From Limnobacter sp. CACIAM 66H1 (lineage in GTDB: Bacteria > Pseudomonadota > Gammaproteobacteria > Burkholderiales > Burkholderiaceae_B): 64,000 bases of DNA. The notes below the pieces were generated by a model, which was not told the origin of the DNA, did not search any database, and saw only the letters and a program-made list of their open reading frames with translations. Positions within the stretch are counted from its first letter, which is position 1; every line of letters begins with the position of its first letter. Position numbers and translations under genes: made by a program. Positions 1 through 9,814 of the stretch are shown in pieces. The stretch covers positions 1-64,000 of the forward strand of contig NZ_LUJK01000008.1 in assembly GCF_001601825.1 (NCBI RefSeq), in the 5' to 3' direction.

Positions 1-438
1 TGGCATTCCCTCTGCAATGTTGGCCGTTCCACCCAGCGCTACGATCTGACCTTTCAACTCGAGCAGCAAACGTTCCGCGGTCTTTTTGCCAATACCGGGA
101 ATTTTCACCAAACGGGCTGTTTCCTGACTTTGCACTGCCAACAGAAAGTCGTTGGTGGAAATGGAAGACAGAATTGCAAGCGCAGTTCGAGGCCCAATGC
201 CAGATACCTTGATCAAGGTTTTGAACAGGTTTTTCTCAGCGATATTTTGAAAGCCGTACAGGGTGTGAGCGTCTTCGCGCACCACAAGGTGGGTGAGCAG
301 TGTGCAGCTGCCGTTGATTTCCGGCAGGTTGAACAGTGTGCTCATGGGCACCTGCAGCTCATAGCCTACGCCTTGGACATCGACCAGAATCCAGGGTGCA
401 TTTTTTTCCAGCAAAATGCCTTTCATGCGACCAATCAT
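1..438 (-). CDS. ruvA: Holliday junction branch migration protein RuvA (3' end outside window)
   Basis: RuvA is the junction-binding subunit of the RuvAB branch-migration complex; it grips Holliday junctions and loads the RuvB motor. The 146 residues present start [10 protein letters not shown], form an OB-fold domain to about residue 63, and then carry two helix-hairpin-helix motifs ([10 protein letters not shown] near 78-87 and [10 protein letters not shown] near 113-122) that contact DNA. The gene runs off the left edge, so the RuvB-binding C-terminal domain is not visible. It follows ruvC on the same strand after 62 bp. A run of seven A at codons 11-13 is in frame here, unlike the A7 runs in dusB and purC. 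Confidence 0.96.
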   Translation of the reverse strand, partial: MIGRMKGILLEKNAPWILVDVQGVGYELQVPMSTLFNLPEINGSCTLLTHLVVREDAHTLYGFQNIAEKNLFKTLIKVSGIGPRTALAILSSISTNDFLLAVQSQETARLVKIPGIGKKTAERLLLELKGQIVALGGTANIAEGMP

Positions 439-500
439 TGCAGTTTCTCCACACTGTTCATAATCACAGTAAACTGAATTTGATTATACGCCAAGCGAAG

Positions 501-1052
501 TCATTTCCAGCTCGTGCGGCCCTTTCGGGTGCGGGTTTTGAAAATACTGGTAGGCAAATCTTTATTGGCCAGTGCGCCCAACAGCCTGCTGCTTTGTGCA
601 TGGGTTAATGCTGCTGCCAAGGCGTCGGCCGCATCCGCAGATGGGTGGGCAGGCAGTTTCAGCAAACGCTTCACCATTTCCTGTACTTGTTCCTTGTTGG
701 CTTTGCCATGCCCAACAATTGCCTGTTTGATTTGCAACGCCGTGTATTCGGTGACTGCCAAGCCGCTGTGGGTCAGTGCGGTCAGCACAGCACCTCGTGC
801 TTGCCCCAACAGCAGAGTTGATTGGGGGTTCACGTTCACAAATACTTTTTCAACCACTGCGACGGTTGGCTTGTATAACTCAGACAACTCGCACAAACCG
901 GAAAACAAGGTGTGCAAACGGTCAGGGAGGGAGGCCTCGGAATTGGAACGGATCACACCACTGGCCACGTAAATTTGCTGGCTTTCAATGATGTCGACCA
1001 CACCGTAACCTGTGATGCGCAGGCCTGGGTCTATGCCAAGTATGCGCATCAC
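501..1052 (-). CDS. ruvC: Crossover junction endodeoxyribonuclease RuvC
   Basis: RuvC is the dimeric nuclease that resolves Holliday junctions after RuvAB branch migration. At 183 residues it is near normal length (about 170-180). The acidic catalytic set is complete: D8 in GIDPG, E68 in VVEKVF, D140 and D143 in SADAADAL. The conserved [13 protein letters not shown] stretch follows E68. The start has two adjacent ATG codons (1052 and 1049). It lies directly upstream of ruvA and 24 bp after purH, so the three may share a transcript. I saw no CTGT-N8-ACAG LexA box before it, so SOS control is not evident here. Confidence 0.97.
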   Translation of the reverse strand: MMRILGIDPGLRITGYGVVDIIESQQIYVASGVIRSNSEASLPDRLHTLFSGLCELSELYKPTVAVVEKVFVNVNPQSTLLLGQARGAVLTALTHSGLAVTEYTALQIKQAIVGHGKANKEQVQEMVKRLLKLPAHPSADAADALAAALTHAQSSRLLGALANKDLPTSIFKTRTRKGRTSWK

Positions 1053-1076
1053 AGCTGGGTGTGTGAGGTGTTGAAA

Positions 1077-2669
1077 TTAATGGCGGAAATGGCGCACACC
1101 AGTGAGCACCATCACGATGTCGCGCTCATTGGCCGCGGCGATCACTTCATCATCCCGCATCGAGCCACCGGGCTGAATCACGCAGCTTGCGCCAGCGTCA
1201 ACTACGACATCCAAACCATCGCGGAAGGGGAAGAATGCATCGGATGCAACAGCGCTGTCGGCCAGAGTCAGGCCCGCGTTTTGTGCTTTGATGGATGCGA
1301 TGCGTGCTGAATCAACGCGGCTCATCTGGCCAGCGCCAACACCCATGGTCATGCCGTCTTTGCAGAATACGATTGCATTGCTCTTTACAAACTTGGCGCA
1401 GCGCCATGCAAACATCAAATCTGACCATTGTTGCTCGGTAGGCTGGCGTTTGCTGACCACTTTAATTTCACTTTGCTGCACGTTGCGTTCATCGGGGCTT
1501 TGCACCAGCAAGCCGCCACCCACACGTTTGTAATCAAACTTGTGCATGCCGGTCTCGACTGGAATCTCAAGCAATCGAACGTTTTGCTTGGCAAAAAATA
1601 CTGCGCGGGCAGCTTCATCGAATGAAGGCGCAATCACCACTTCGACAAACTGTTTGGCCACAGCTTGCGCGGTGGCTTCATCGACTGGACGGTTAAAGGC
1701 AATGATGCCGCCAAAGGCAGAAGTGGGATCTGTTTTGAAAGCCTTGTGATAGGCATTCAATGTGCTTTCAGCCACAGCGACGCCGCAGGGATTCGCGTGC
1801 TTGATGATGACGCAGGCCGGTGCCTCAAAAGTTTTGACACATTCCCAGGCGGCATCGGAATCGGCAATGTTGTTGAAGCTCAATTCTTTGCCTTGCAACT
1901 GGCGGTAGTTCGCCAGCAAACCCACGGGCGCCTTGGCTTCGCGGTAAAAAGCAGCGCTTTGGTGCGGGTTTTCGCCGTAGCGCATGTCTTGCACCTTGTG
2001 AAATTGCATCGAGAGTACTTCAGGATACTCAATTCGAGCGGGAGTATCTTCGAGTGCCCCTTCCGTGCCTTCCAGACTGGTCAGGAAGGCAGCAATCGCA
2101 CCGTCGTAACGGGCGGTGTGCGCATAGGCTTTCGCTGCCAAACCACTGCGGGTTTTCAGTGTGGTCGATCCGTCATTGCTTTTGATTTCATCGATGACTT
2201 TGTCGTAATCGGCTGGGTCAACAATGATGGTCACGCCAGTGTAGTTTTTGGCAGAAGCACGCACCATCGCCGGGCCGCCGATGTCGATGTTCTCGATCGC
2301 ATCTTCCAGTTTCACATTGTCACCAGCGGTGGCTTTGTCGAATGGGTACAGGTTCACTGCTACCAAATCGATTGCGCCGATGCCGTGCTCTTCCATGGCA
2401 TCCAGATGGCTTTGCAAATCGCGTCGCGCCAATATGCCACCGTGAATTTTCGGGTGCAGCGTTTTTACACGACCATCCATAATTTCCGGGAACCCGGTGT
2501 GACTGCTCACTTCCTTCACGACCAAGCCTTTTTCAGCCAGCAGTTTGGCAGTTCCGCCAGTGGATAGAATTTCCACGCCGCGTTCGGCCAATGCTTTGGC
2601 CAGTTCAAGAATGCCGGTTTTGTCGGATACGCTGAGCAGCGCACGTTTGATGGTTGGATTTGATGTCAT
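1077..2669 (-). CDS. purH: Bifunctional AICAR transformylase / IMP cyclohydrolase PurH
   Basis: PurH catalyses the last two steps of de novo purine synthesis: formyl transfer from 10-formyl-THF to AICAR, then ring closure to IMP. The 530 residues match the family's usual length. The N-terminal MGS-like cyclohydrolase domain (about 1-150) contains SVSDKTGI and STGGT. The transformylase domain shows RYGENPHQ and the KHANPCG motif. The ATG at 2669 gives the standard N-terminus ([14 protein letters not shown]). The gene follows fis by 42 bp, the usual dusB-fis-purH order in Burkholderiales. Other purine genes lie further along (purC, purE, purK, purM). Confidence 0.97.
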   Translation of the reverse strand: MTSNPTIKRALLSVSDKTGILELAKALAERGVEILSTGGTAKLLAEKGLVVKEVSSHTGFPEIMDGRVKTLHPKIHGGILARRDLQSHLDAMEEHGIGAIDLVAVNLYPFDKATAGDNVKLEDAIENIDIGGPAMVRASAKNYTGVTIIVDPADYDKVIDEIKSNDGSTTLKTRSGLAAKAYAHTARYDGAIAAFLTSLEGTEGALEDTPARIEYPEVLSMQFHKVQDMRYGENPHQSAAFYREAKAPVGLLANYRQLQGKELSFNNIADSDAAWECVKTFEAPACVIIKHANPCGVAVAESTLNAYHKAFKTDPTSAFGGIIAFNRPVDEATAQAVAKQFVEVVIAPSFDEAARAVFFAKQNVRLLEIPVETGMHKFDYKRVGGGLLVQSPDERNVQQSEIKVVSKRQPTEQQWSDLMFAWRCAKFVKSNAIVFCKDGMTMGVGAGQMSRVDSARIASIKAQNAGLTLADSAVASDAFFPFRDGLDVVVDAGASCVIQPGGSMRDDEVIAAANERDIVMVLTGVRHFRH

Positions 2670-2711
2670 GGTTTCATGTGCCGGTTTTTATGCGGCTGGA
2701 AAAATAAAAAA

Positions 2712-2966
2712 TCAGATGAGGCCGTGTTGCTGCAGTTTCTTGCGCAGTGTGTTGCGATTGATGCCCAACATTTGGCTTGCAATGGTTTGGTTCATATTGG
2801 CTTTTTCCATGACCACTTCAAGCATGGGGCGTTCCACCGCAGACAACACCATGTCGTAAACCGACTTGGCACATTCACCCTCAAGGTCGTCGAAGAACTT
2901 GTCCAGGTTGCTGCGGATGCACTCGGATATGGTGATGGGGCTTAGATCACTGTCATTGGGTTTCAT
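2712..2966 (-). CDS. fis: DNA-binding protein Fis
   Basis: This is a nucleoid-associated, DNA-bending regulator of the Fis family. The 84-residue protein ends in the diagnostic helix-turn-helix NQTIASQMLGINRNTLRKKL, closely matching the Fis/NtrC C-terminus. The N-terminal part is shorter and more divergent than in enterobacteria, as is usual in Betaproteobacteria. Its ATG overlaps the dusB stop codon by four bases (ATGA), so translation is probably coupled to dusB. The dusB-fis pairing is the same as in Escherichia coli, where the two are one operon. Confidence 0.95.
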   Translation of the reverse strand: MKPNDSDLSPITISECIRSNLDKFFDDLEGECAKSVYDMVLSAVERPMLEVVMEKANMNQTIASQMLGINRNTLRKKLQQHGLI

Positions 2967-4022
2967 GCTGCCAATCTTCTTGTTTGTGTTGGTTGGAGTG
3001 AATCGTTTGCAGCGGCGAAGTACTGCTGGCCGCTTGATAACCAGTTCAGAAAAAATTCATCAACAATGCGCAACTGTTCGCTTGTGGTTTGCGCCAACAT
3101 CAGTTGGTCGACCACGCTGTTGTTTTTTCCGGCTGGGCCGCAAAGATACCATTGCAAATGCTTTCGGGCGGTGAGCATGCCCGTTTTCTCTCCATAAAAT
3201 TCGTGATGATCACGCAGGTGATGCATCATGACTTCATGGGCTTCTTGCAGTGTGGGTGGATTCAGGTGTTCACCCGTTTTCAGGTAATGCAGTACTTCTC
3301 TAAAAATCCAGGGATTGCCTTGGGCTGCCCGGCCTATCATCAGGCCGTCTGCGCCCGTGTACTCCAGCACGTGTTTTGCCTTCTCAGGGCTGGTGATGTC
3401 GCCATTGGCTATGACCGGAATATTGACTGCCTGTTTCACGGCCTTGATGGTGTCGTACTCGGCGTCACCTGTGTACCCACAGGCGCGGGTGCGGCCATGA
3501 AGCGTGAGAAGGGAAATGCCAATAGACTCCGCCATTTGCGCAATGTGAATGGCATTCTTGTGTTCCGGTGACCAACCTGTGCGGTACTTCAGGGTAAGTG
3601 GTACGCCGCGTTGTTCGCATTCAGCGTGTACTGCTTTCAAGATTTGCTCGACCAAACTTTCGTTTTGCAACAGGGCTGAACCTGCCGCGACTGCACACAC
3701 TTTTTTTGGCGGGACAGCCCATATTGATGTCGATGATTTGTGCGCCGCGTTCAATGTTGTAGGCAGCGGCATGCGCCATCATTTCCGGGTCGGCCCCTGC
3801 AATTTGTACTGCGATGGGTTTGGTTTCGCCATAGTGGTTCAACCTGCGCGTGCTTTTGTCAGTTTTCCACAAAGCGGGGTTGCTTGCGGCCATTTCCGAC
3901 ACAGCATGTCCCGCGCCCAGTTTTTTGCATAACTGGCGGAAGGGGCGATCTGTCACGCCGGCCATTGGGGCCAAGAACAGATTATTTGGAAGTGTTAAAT
4001 GAGCAATGCGCACGTTGCACAA
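2963..4022 (-). pseudogene. dusB: tRNA-dihydrouridine synthase DusB, interrupted by a +1 frameshift in an A7 run
   Basis: DusB is the FMN enzyme that reduces uridine to dihydrouridine in the tRNA D-loop. The first part (4022 down to the run) reads APMAGVTDRPFRQLC through DINMGCPAKK, which includes the catalytic cysteine. The rest continues in another frame as VCAVAAGSALL, TLHGRTR, VIANGDI and LMIGRAAQGNPW. The break is a run of seven T on the plus strand at 3701-3707 (A7 on the coding strand); six A would restore CPAKKVCAVAAG and a 352-residue protein. As written, the product stops after 133 residues. The start is TTG at 4022 or GTG at 4013. A sequencing error is possible. Confidence 0.9.
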
Positions 4023-4185
4023 AATTTAAGCAAATTTCGAGCAGCCCATTGTAACGGGCGGTGAAATTTTATTCGACCCTAAAACAGGAAAAAAACGGAA
4101 ATTTTTTACTTGACTTCTGTTTGTCAAAGTGGGCGGTAAGGCCTTGCTTGCCATGAGGGCAAACAAGGTTTTTGAACACCTTCAA

Positions 4186-4578
4186 TTATGCAGGCTTTGA
4201 TACCTGAATCAACTCGATTTTGTAACCGTCCGGGTCGGTCACAAATGCAATCACCGTGTTTCCACCTTTCACCGGGCCTGCTGCACGCGTTACGTTCCCG
4301 CCAGCTTCTGTGATGCGTTCGCACTGCGCATAAGCATCCTCCACTGCAATTGCAATATGCCCGTATGCAGTGCCCAGCTCATAGCTGCTAACGCCGTGGT
4401 TGTAGGTCAGTTCAAGCACTGCACCGTCCAGTTCGCTGCCATAGCCCACAAAGGCCAGTGAGTAGCCTTGATCAGCCCGTTCAGTGGTGCGAATCACCTG
4501 CATACCCATCACCCTGGTGTAGAAGTCAATAGAGCGCTGAAGATCGCCAACGCGCAGCATGGTGTGAAGAATTCTCAT
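4186..4578 (-). CDS. gloA: Lactoylglutathione lyase (glyoxalase I)
   Basis: Glyoxalase I converts the methylglyoxal-glutathione hemithioacetal to S-lactoylglutathione in the cytoplasm. At 130 residues it matches bacterial Ni-type enzymes. All four metal ligands are present: H5 (MRILH), E56 (VLELTYN), H74 (YGHIAIAV) and E122 (KIELIQ). The ATG overlaps the stop of the upstream YgjP-like gene by four bases (ATGA), suggesting coupled translation. Methylglyoxal detoxification is a housekeeping role, and nothing nearby suggests a special one. Confidence 0.96.
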   Translation of the reverse strand: MRILHTMLRVGDLQRSIDFYTRVMGMQVIRTTERADQGYSLAFVGYGSELDGAVLELTYNHGVSSYELGTAYGHIAIAVEDAYAQCERITEAGGNVTRAAGPVKGGNTVIAFVTDPDGYKIELIQVSKPA

Positions 4579-5330
4579 AACACGGGTACCTCAGCGGGAT
4601 TCATTTTTGACAGTAATTTGTGCGGTTCCTGATAGCCGGGCATCAGGCTTTCAACCACAGCCCAAAAGCGTGCGCTGTGATTCATTTCAACCAGATGAGC
4701 CAGTTCGTGAGCAATGACATACTCGATCATTTGCGGTGGATAGTGTACCAGGCGCCAGTTCAGGCGAACTTCCCGGCGGCTGTTGCAACTGCCCCAACGC
4801 GAACTCGGGCTGCTCAAATGAATTGAAAAGTTGGGCAAACGTTGCGCTGTGGTTTGACGGTCAACCAACTTGGAGGCCATGTGTGTAAACACCTCTTTGG
4901 CATGCGCCTTAAGTACTTTTTCGATGATTTTGTCGCGTTGCGCCGCACTGTCGCAGGTTGGCACAGCGATGCTTTTTGTCCAAGGGTTTAGCAGGGCTTT
5001 GCTTCGCGCCGGCAGGGTTTCCAAATGGTAGGCTTCGCCTCGAATTGGAATGGGCTTGCCTTCCTCGAGCAAGGTAGACAGAGAAACGGTTTGTTTGCTG
5101 CGGGTTTCCCATTGCCTTAACCGTTGCTCAATCCACGTCGATTTGCTGGCAATGATATTGTGCAGTTCTGTGATGGACAGGCGCAGTGGTGCCGAGATTT
5201 GCAAACCATCGTCGCCGATCAGGAAACCAACCGATTTGCGCTTGCTGCGTTTCAAGATGTAGCTGCAAACTCCCCACGGCAGTTCAATGCTCCGAACTTC
5301 AGTGGGGTTGGGTGCTGCTGAGAAACGCAT
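4575..5330 (-). CDS. YgjP-type (DUF45) zinc metallopeptidase
   Basis: This is a putative zinc-dependent peptidase of the M48-related YgjP/WrbN family. The 251-residue protein has the core signature [19 protein letters not shown] with H208, E209, H212 and the third histidine at 218. The upstream [19 protein letters not shown] block is typical of the family. There is no signal peptide or membrane segment, so it is probably cytoplasmic. Substrates of this family are poorly known. It sits three bases after plsC and overlaps gloA by four bases, so plsC, this gene and gloA probably form one transcript. Confidence 0.93.
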   Translation of the reverse strand: MRFSAAPNPTEVRSIELPWGVCSYILKRSKRKSVGFLIGDDGLQISAPLRLSITELHNIIASKSTWIEQRLRQWETRSKQTVSLSTLLEEGKPIPIRGEAYHLETLPARSKALLNPWTKSIAVPTCDSAAQRDKIIEKVLKAHAKEVFTHMASKLVDRQTTAQRLPNFSIHLSSPSSRWGSCNSRREVRLNWRLVHYPPQMIEYVIAHELAHLVEMNHSARFWAVVESLMPGYQEPHKLLSKMNPAEVPVL

Positions 5331-5333
5331 GTT

Positions 5334-6104
5334 TTACTTGTCGCCTTTGGGTACCAGTGGTGTGTCGTCGCTGGTGTAGCGGTGAGGACTGATTTTGTGC
5401 ATTTCACCTTCGATCCAGTTTTCAACCACCTGCATCAAGCTATCGGCATCATGGCCCTCTGGCGAGATGGGTGTGCCAAATCGCAAGGTGACAGTACCCG
5501 CTTTTTTGAAGAAACCTTTGCGTTTCCAGTACTCTCCAGCATCATGCGCAACTGGCACGACGGGAGTACCGGTTGCGACGGCCAGCCGTGTTCCCCCGGT
5601 TTTATAGCGGCGTTTGTAACCCACAGGCACGCGCGTGCCTTCGGGAAAAAACATCATCCACGCACCTTCTTTCATGCGTTTGCCCGCCATGGTCTTTACC
5701 TGCTCGAATGCTTCAACACCATTCTTGCGATCGATAGGCACCATGCGCAATACCCACAAAGCCCAACCAAAAAATGGCACGTACTGAAGTTCCTTCTTGT
5801 ATACCAGACACAGTTGACGCGGCAACAAATTGGCAGGAATTGCAAAAGTTTCCCAAGCGGACTGGTGCTTGGCCAGAATGATCGCACCCGTGTTGGGCAA
5901 ATGTTCCATGCCCTCGATGTTGTACTGGATGTTACACAGCAGGCGCAGCATGCGAATGTTGATGGCATTCCACCAGCAGGCGAAAACATACCTGTTTCGA
6001 ATCGAAATGAAAGGTGAGACCAAAAGCAAGAGCGTCGCGTGGATGGGCGTGTACACCACGACGTAGATAAAAAACAGGACAGAACCAATGAAGGATCTCA
6101 CCAC
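5334..6104 (-). CDS. plsC: 1-acyl-sn-glycerol-3-phosphate acyltransferase
   Basis: PlsC acylates lysophosphatidic acid to phosphatidic acid at the inner membrane in phospholipid synthesis. The protein is 256 residues. An N-terminal hydrophobic stretch (VRSFIGSVLFFIYVVVY) anchors it to the membrane. The active site block is AKHQSAWETF, a version of the H(X)4D/E motif common in Proteobacteria. The glycerophosphate-binding motif FFPEGTRVPVG follows, with PVVPVAHDAG further on. It lies between gmhB and the YgjP-like gene, an arrangement often found downstream of glyQS in Burkholderiales. Confidence 0.94.
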   Translation of the reverse strand: MVRSFIGSVLFFIYVVVYTPIHATLLLLVSPFISIRNRYVFACWWNAINIRMLRLLCNIQYNIEGMEHLPNTGAIILAKHQSAWETFAIPANLLPRQLCLVYKKELQYVPFFGWALWVLRMVPIDRKNGVEAFEQVKTMAGKRMKEGAWMMFFPEGTRVPVGYKRRYKTGGTRLAVATGTPVVPVAHDAGEYWKRKGFFKKAGTVTLRFGTPISPEGHDADSLMQVVENWIEGEMHKISPHRYTSDDTPLVPKGDK

Positions 6105-6128
6105 AAGCCTCCGAGCCAGTTTTAGTTG

Positions 6129-6692
6129 TTATCGATTATTTGCGAATGGATCGTCGGGCACCAAATGCTCGGCGACTTCAACCAGATTGTCGAACACCAA
6201 GGTGCCTTTGGGCAATTCGTCCTTGCTTTTTTCCAGTGTTTTTTTACCTTTGCCAGTTTTCACCAGAAAGGTGGTGCAACCCATGCTGGCACCAGCCTGT
6301 AGATCGCGCAGTGAATCGCCCACACAGGGTACGCCTTCCAGATTGAAACCGGTTCTTGCCTGAATTTCTTGAAACAAGCCAGGCTTGGGCTTGCGGCAGT
6401 TGCATTTGTCATCGGGACCATGTGGGCAAAAGAAAATACCCTCAATGTGCCCGCCAGCAACGCCCGCCAATTCATGCATTTTCTTGTGCATGGCCGAAAG
6501 GGTTTCAAGATCGAACATGCCGCGTGAAATGCCACTTTGATTGGTGGCCACTACCACCCGAAAACCACCGCGATTCAATCGCGCTATGGCCTCCATGCTG
6601 CCAGGAATTGGAATCCACTCATCCACCGACTTGATGTACTCGTCCGAGTCTTCATTAATGACGCCATCCCGATCCAGCACGATGAGTTTCAT
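6129..6692 (-). CDS. gmhB: D-glycero-beta-D-manno-heptose-1,7-bisphosphate 7-phosphatase
   Basis: GmhB removes the 7-phosphate from heptose bisphosphate on the way to ADP-heptose for lipopolysaccharide inner core. The 187-residue protein is a HAD-superfamily phosphatase with the motif LDRDGVIN at residues 6-13, VATNQSGISRG (motif II) and GDSLRDLQAG (motif IV). The zinc-binding insert CPHGPDDKCNCRKPKPG is the hallmark of the GmhB/HisB-N group. The gene sits 27 bp after glyS and 24 bp before plsC on the same strand. Confidence 0.95.
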   Translation of the reverse strand: MKLIVLDRDGVINEDSDEYIKSVDEWIPIPGSMEAIARLNRGGFRVVVATNQSGISRGMFDLETLSAMHKKMHELAGVAGGHIEGIFFCPHGPDDKCNCRKPKPGLFQEIQARTGFNLEGVPCVGDSLRDLQAGASMGCTTFLVKTGKGKKTLEKSKDELPKGTLVFDNLVEVAEHLVPDDPFANNR

Positions 6693-6719
6693 GAACTGTC
6701 CTTGCGTTGTGTTCTGGCT

Positions 6720-8804
6720 TTAAGCGGCCAGTTGCGAAATGTCGGCCACACGGTTCATCAAACCATGCATGTGTTTCAACAAAGCAAGTCGGTTGTTTTT
6801 CAGCGCTTCGTTGTTGTCCATGACCATGACGTTTTCAAAGAAGGCGTCCACATTGGCTTTCAATGGAGCCAGAACCAGCAAGGCTTGCTGGTAATCACCC
6901 TGTTCGAATGCCCGCGTGGCGTGTGGCTCCACTTCTTTTACCTGTGTGGCCAGTGCTTTTTCAGCGTCCACCTGCAACAGGTTTGTATCCACTTCAGCGG
7001 AACCCACCTCGGTTTTTTTCAGAATATTGGTAATGCGTTTGTTGGCTGCTGCCAAAGCTTGCGACTCAGGCAACTGCGAGAAGGCACGCACTGCCTCCAG
7101 GCGCTTGGGCAGGTCGGCGAACTTGCTTGGGTTTTGGCTAAGCACCGATTCAACTTCAGCAGTGGAATAACCTTGGTCTTTCAGATAACCACGCAGGCGG
7201 TCTTGAATGAAACCAGCTATACCTTCCACGCTGTGCTTGAAATCTGGATAGGTCGCGAACAATTTGCTGGCTTTGTTCAGGGCATCCATCAAATCCAGTT
7301 TCAGGTTCTTCTCGATGATCATGCGAATGACCCCTAACGCATGCCGGCGCAAGGCGAAGGGATCCTTGTCGCCCGTAGGAACCAAGCCGATACTGTAGAT
7401 ACCCACCAAAGTTTCCAGTTTGTCGGCCAAGGCAGCGGCCACACCCACCGCGTTTCGGGGCAATTGGTCACCTGCGAAACGCGGGCTGTAATGGTCGGCA
7501 ATGGCTTGCGCCACATCGGCGTGTTCGCCATCGTGGCGGGCGTAGTGCTCACCCATATTGCCTTGCAGTTCGGGAAATTCTCCCACCATGTCAGTCAGCA
7601 AATCGGCCTTGCACAGCAGGGCTGCACGTTTGGCTTGTTCAACGTCAGCGCCACACACGGGTGCCAAGGCAGCAGCCAGTTCAATCAGACGACCATTGCG
7701 GTCTTTTTGGGTACCCAGTTTGTTGTGGTACACCACATTGGCCAGGCCAGGCAGGCGGCTTTCCAGTGTTTTTTTTCGGTCTTGGTCGAAGAAGAACTTC
7801 GCATCGGCCAAGCGCGCTCGAAGCACGCGCTCATTGCCTGAGGTGATTAATTCGGGTGTCGGAGTCAACAGGTTTGAAACCAGCAGGAAACGGTTTTTCA
7901 TTTTGCCGGTTTGGTCGGTAATCGCGAAATACTTCTGGTTGGCCTGCATGGTCAAAATCAGGCACTCTTGTGGCACTTCCAGAAACTCTTTTTCGAAACC
8001 GGCTTCATATACAACAGGCCATTCAACCAGCGCACACACTTCATCAACCAAATCGTCGGGTTGCACCACTTTGTCGCCAGCGGCTTTTTCAGCCAAGGCT
8101 TTGACAATCGCGGCTTTGCGCTTCTCGAAACTGGCAATCACTTTACCTTCGGTTTCAAGTTGGGCTTCGTAGCTGTCTGCACTGGCAATGTTCAGCACGC
8201 CCTGGCTCAAGAAGCGGTGCCCCAAGGTAATTCGATCACTTTCGAGTCCCAATACTTGCGCAGGCACCACTTTGTCGCCATGCAGGCAAACAAGGCGGTG
8301 TGCCGGGCGTACGAAATGCACGGTGCTGCCATCGGGGCGTTGGTAGCTCATTACTTTCGGAATGGGCAGTTTGGTGGTGGCCACTTCAAGCGCCTTGTTC
8401 AGCGACTCTTCAAGCGCTTTGCCAGCCTGGGTGCGCGAAATGTGCAACACATCCTGTTTGCCATCGCTGATGGTTTCCAGTTGATCCACAGAGATTGCAC
8501 CCAAGCCCAATGAATCCAGTTTTTTCTGGAGGGGAGGGGTGGGTTGACCATTGGCATCCAAGCCAATTTTAACGGGCAGCAGGCGTTCCTGAATTTTCTT
8601 TTCAGGGCTTACAGCAGCCACGTTGGTGATGCGGCATGCCAAACGGCGGGGGCTTGCAAAGCCTTCCACCTCGCTGTTGTCGGTCAAATGACCTTCATCG
8701 CGCAGCGTTTTGCTTAGAAGTTCTGCAAATGCAGTACCCAGTGTTTGCAATGCTTTGGGTGGGAGCTCTTCAGTAAATAGCTCAACCAGTAATGTTGGAT
8801 TCAT
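6720..8804 (-). CDS. glyS: Glycyl-tRNA synthetase beta subunit
   Basis: GlyS is the beta subunit of the tetrameric alpha2beta2 glycyl-tRNA synthetase and contributes tRNA recognition. I use the ATG at 8804 (MNPTLLVELFTEELPPKAL, 694 residues), because this is the conserved start of the family and it lies five bases after glyQ. An in-frame upstream start at 8840 would extend into glyQ. The body contains family blocks SPRRLACRI, DAKFFFDQDRK and DPFALRRHALGVIRM. A7 and A8 runs inside the gene (near 7013-7019 and 7769-7776) are in frame. Confidence 0.95.
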   Translation of the reverse strand: MNPTLLVELFTEELPPKALQTLGTAFAELLSKTLRDEGHLTDNSEVEGFASPRRLACRITNVAAVSPEKKIQERLLPVKIGLDANGQPTPPLQKKLDSLGLGAISVDQLETISDGKQDVLHISRTQAGKALEESLNKALEVATTKLPIPKVMSYQRPDGSTVHFVRPAHRLVCLHGDKVVPAQVLGLESDRITLGHRFLSQGVLNIASADSYEAQLETEGKVIASFEKRKAAIVKALAEKAAGDKVVQPDDLVDEVCALVEWPVVYEAGFEKEFLEVPQECLILTMQANQKYFAITDQTGKMKNRFLLVSNLLTPTPELITSGNERVLRARLADAKFFFDQDRKKTLESRLPGLANVVYHNKLGTQKDRNGRLIELAAALAPVCGADVEQAKRAALLCKADLLTDMVGEFPELQGNMGEHYARHDGEHADVAQAIADHYSPRFAGDQLPRNAVGVAAALADKLETLVGIYSIGLVPTGDKDPFALRRHALGVIRMIIEKNLKLDLMDALNKASKLFATYPDFKHSVEGIAGFIQDRLRGYLKDQGYSTAEVESVLSQNPSKFADLPKRLEAVRAFSQLPESQALAAANKRITNILKKTEVGSAEVDTNLLQVDAEKALATQVKEVEPHATRAFEQGDYQQALLVLAPLKANVDAFFENVMVMDNNEALKNNRLALLKHMHGLMNRVADISQLAA

Positions 8805-8809
8805 GGATA

Positions 8810-9736
8810 TCAGGCCGCTTGTGTATTGGGAGTGTTGCACATGGGGAAGCCCAGCTTCTCGCGGGAGTCGAAATAGGCTTGCGCCACTGCGCGTGACAAA
8901 TTGCGGATTCGGCCAATATAGGCCGCGCGCTCGGTCACGGAAATGGCACCGCGCGCATCCAGCAGGTTGAACGTGTGTGCAGCTTTCAAAATCATTTCAT
9001 AGGCGGGCAAGGCCAATCCCACTTCGATCAGGTGTTTGGCTTCTGCCTCATATTCACCAAAGTGGCGAAACAACATGTCGGCGTTGCTGTGCTCAAAGTT
9101 GTAAGTTGATTGTTCCACTTCGTTTTGATGGAACACGTCGCCGTAGGTCAGTGTTTTCGTCACGCCTTTTTCTTCGCGCTCGGTCCACACCAGGTCGTAC
9201 ACGTTTTCCTTGCCCTGCAAATACATGGTCAGGCGTTCAATTCCATAGGTGATCTCGCCCAGAATTGGCGAACAATCCAGACCCCCCACTTGTTGGAAAT
9301 AAGTGAACTGGGTCACTTCCATACCATTAAGCCACACTTCCCAACCCAAGCCCCAGGCACCCAATGTTGGGTTTTCCCAGTTGTCCTCCACAAAACGAAT
9401 GTCGTTTTGCTTGGTATCAATACCCAAGGCTTCCAGGCTGCCCAAGTAAAGGTCGATGATGTTTTCTGGCGATGGCTTTAGTACAACCTGAAATTGATAG
9501 TAATGCTGCATGCGGTTGGGATTTTCACCATAGCGGCCGTCTTTGGGGCGACGCGAAGGCTGTACGTACGCGGCGTTCCACGGCTCAGGCCCCAAGGCGC
9601 GCAAAAAGGTGGCTGTGTGGCTGGTGCCAGCACCCACTTCCATGTCAAACGGTTGTAACAGGGCGCAACCTTGTTGGTCCCAATAGTTCTGCAGGGTCAA
9701 AATGGCCTGTTGAAACGTCAGCGGTTTCTTTTGCAT
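8810..9736 (-). CDS. glyQ: Glycyl-tRNA synthetase alpha subunit
   Basis: GlyQ is the catalytic alpha subunit that activates glycine. The 308-residue protein carries the class II synthetase core: [47 protein letters not shown] and [20 protein letters not shown] chose the ATG at 9736 ([10 protein letters not shown]); a GTG two codons upstream (9742) is also possible. It is followed by glyS, gmhB and plsC on the same strand. In many Burkholderiales lnt sits upstream of glyQ; here lnt is next to the CorC-like gene at 48061 instead. Confidence 0.96.
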   Translation of the reverse strand: MQKKPLTFQQAILTLQNYWDQQGCALLQPFDMEVGAGTSHTATFLRALGPEPWNAAYVQPSRRPKDGRYGENPNRMQHYYQFQVVLKPSPENIIDLYLGSLEALGIDTKQNDIRFVEDNWENPTLGAWGLGWEVWLNGMEVTQFTYFQQVGGLDCSPILGEITYGIERLTMYLQGKENVYDLVWTEREEKGVTKTLTYGDVFHQNEVEQSTYNFEHSNADMLFRHFGEYEAEAKHLIEVGLALPAYEMILKAAHTFNLLDARGAISVTERAAYIGRIRNLSRAVAQAYFDSREKLGFPMCNTPNTQAA

Positions 9737-9814
9737 GTGCACCGGTGTCCTTCGTGATTCAATTTTTTGTACATCAATTGCCCCGTATTGTAATGGTTGC
9801 CAGGGCTTTCTTAC

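Noticed and set aside
1665-2567. A 300-codon plus-strand frame
   Set aside because: Antisense to purH, which is intact; no family resemblance.
8805-8840. Longer glyS start at 8840
   Set aside because: The extra residues overlap glyQ and do not match the family; the ATG at 8804 gives the conserved N-terminus.
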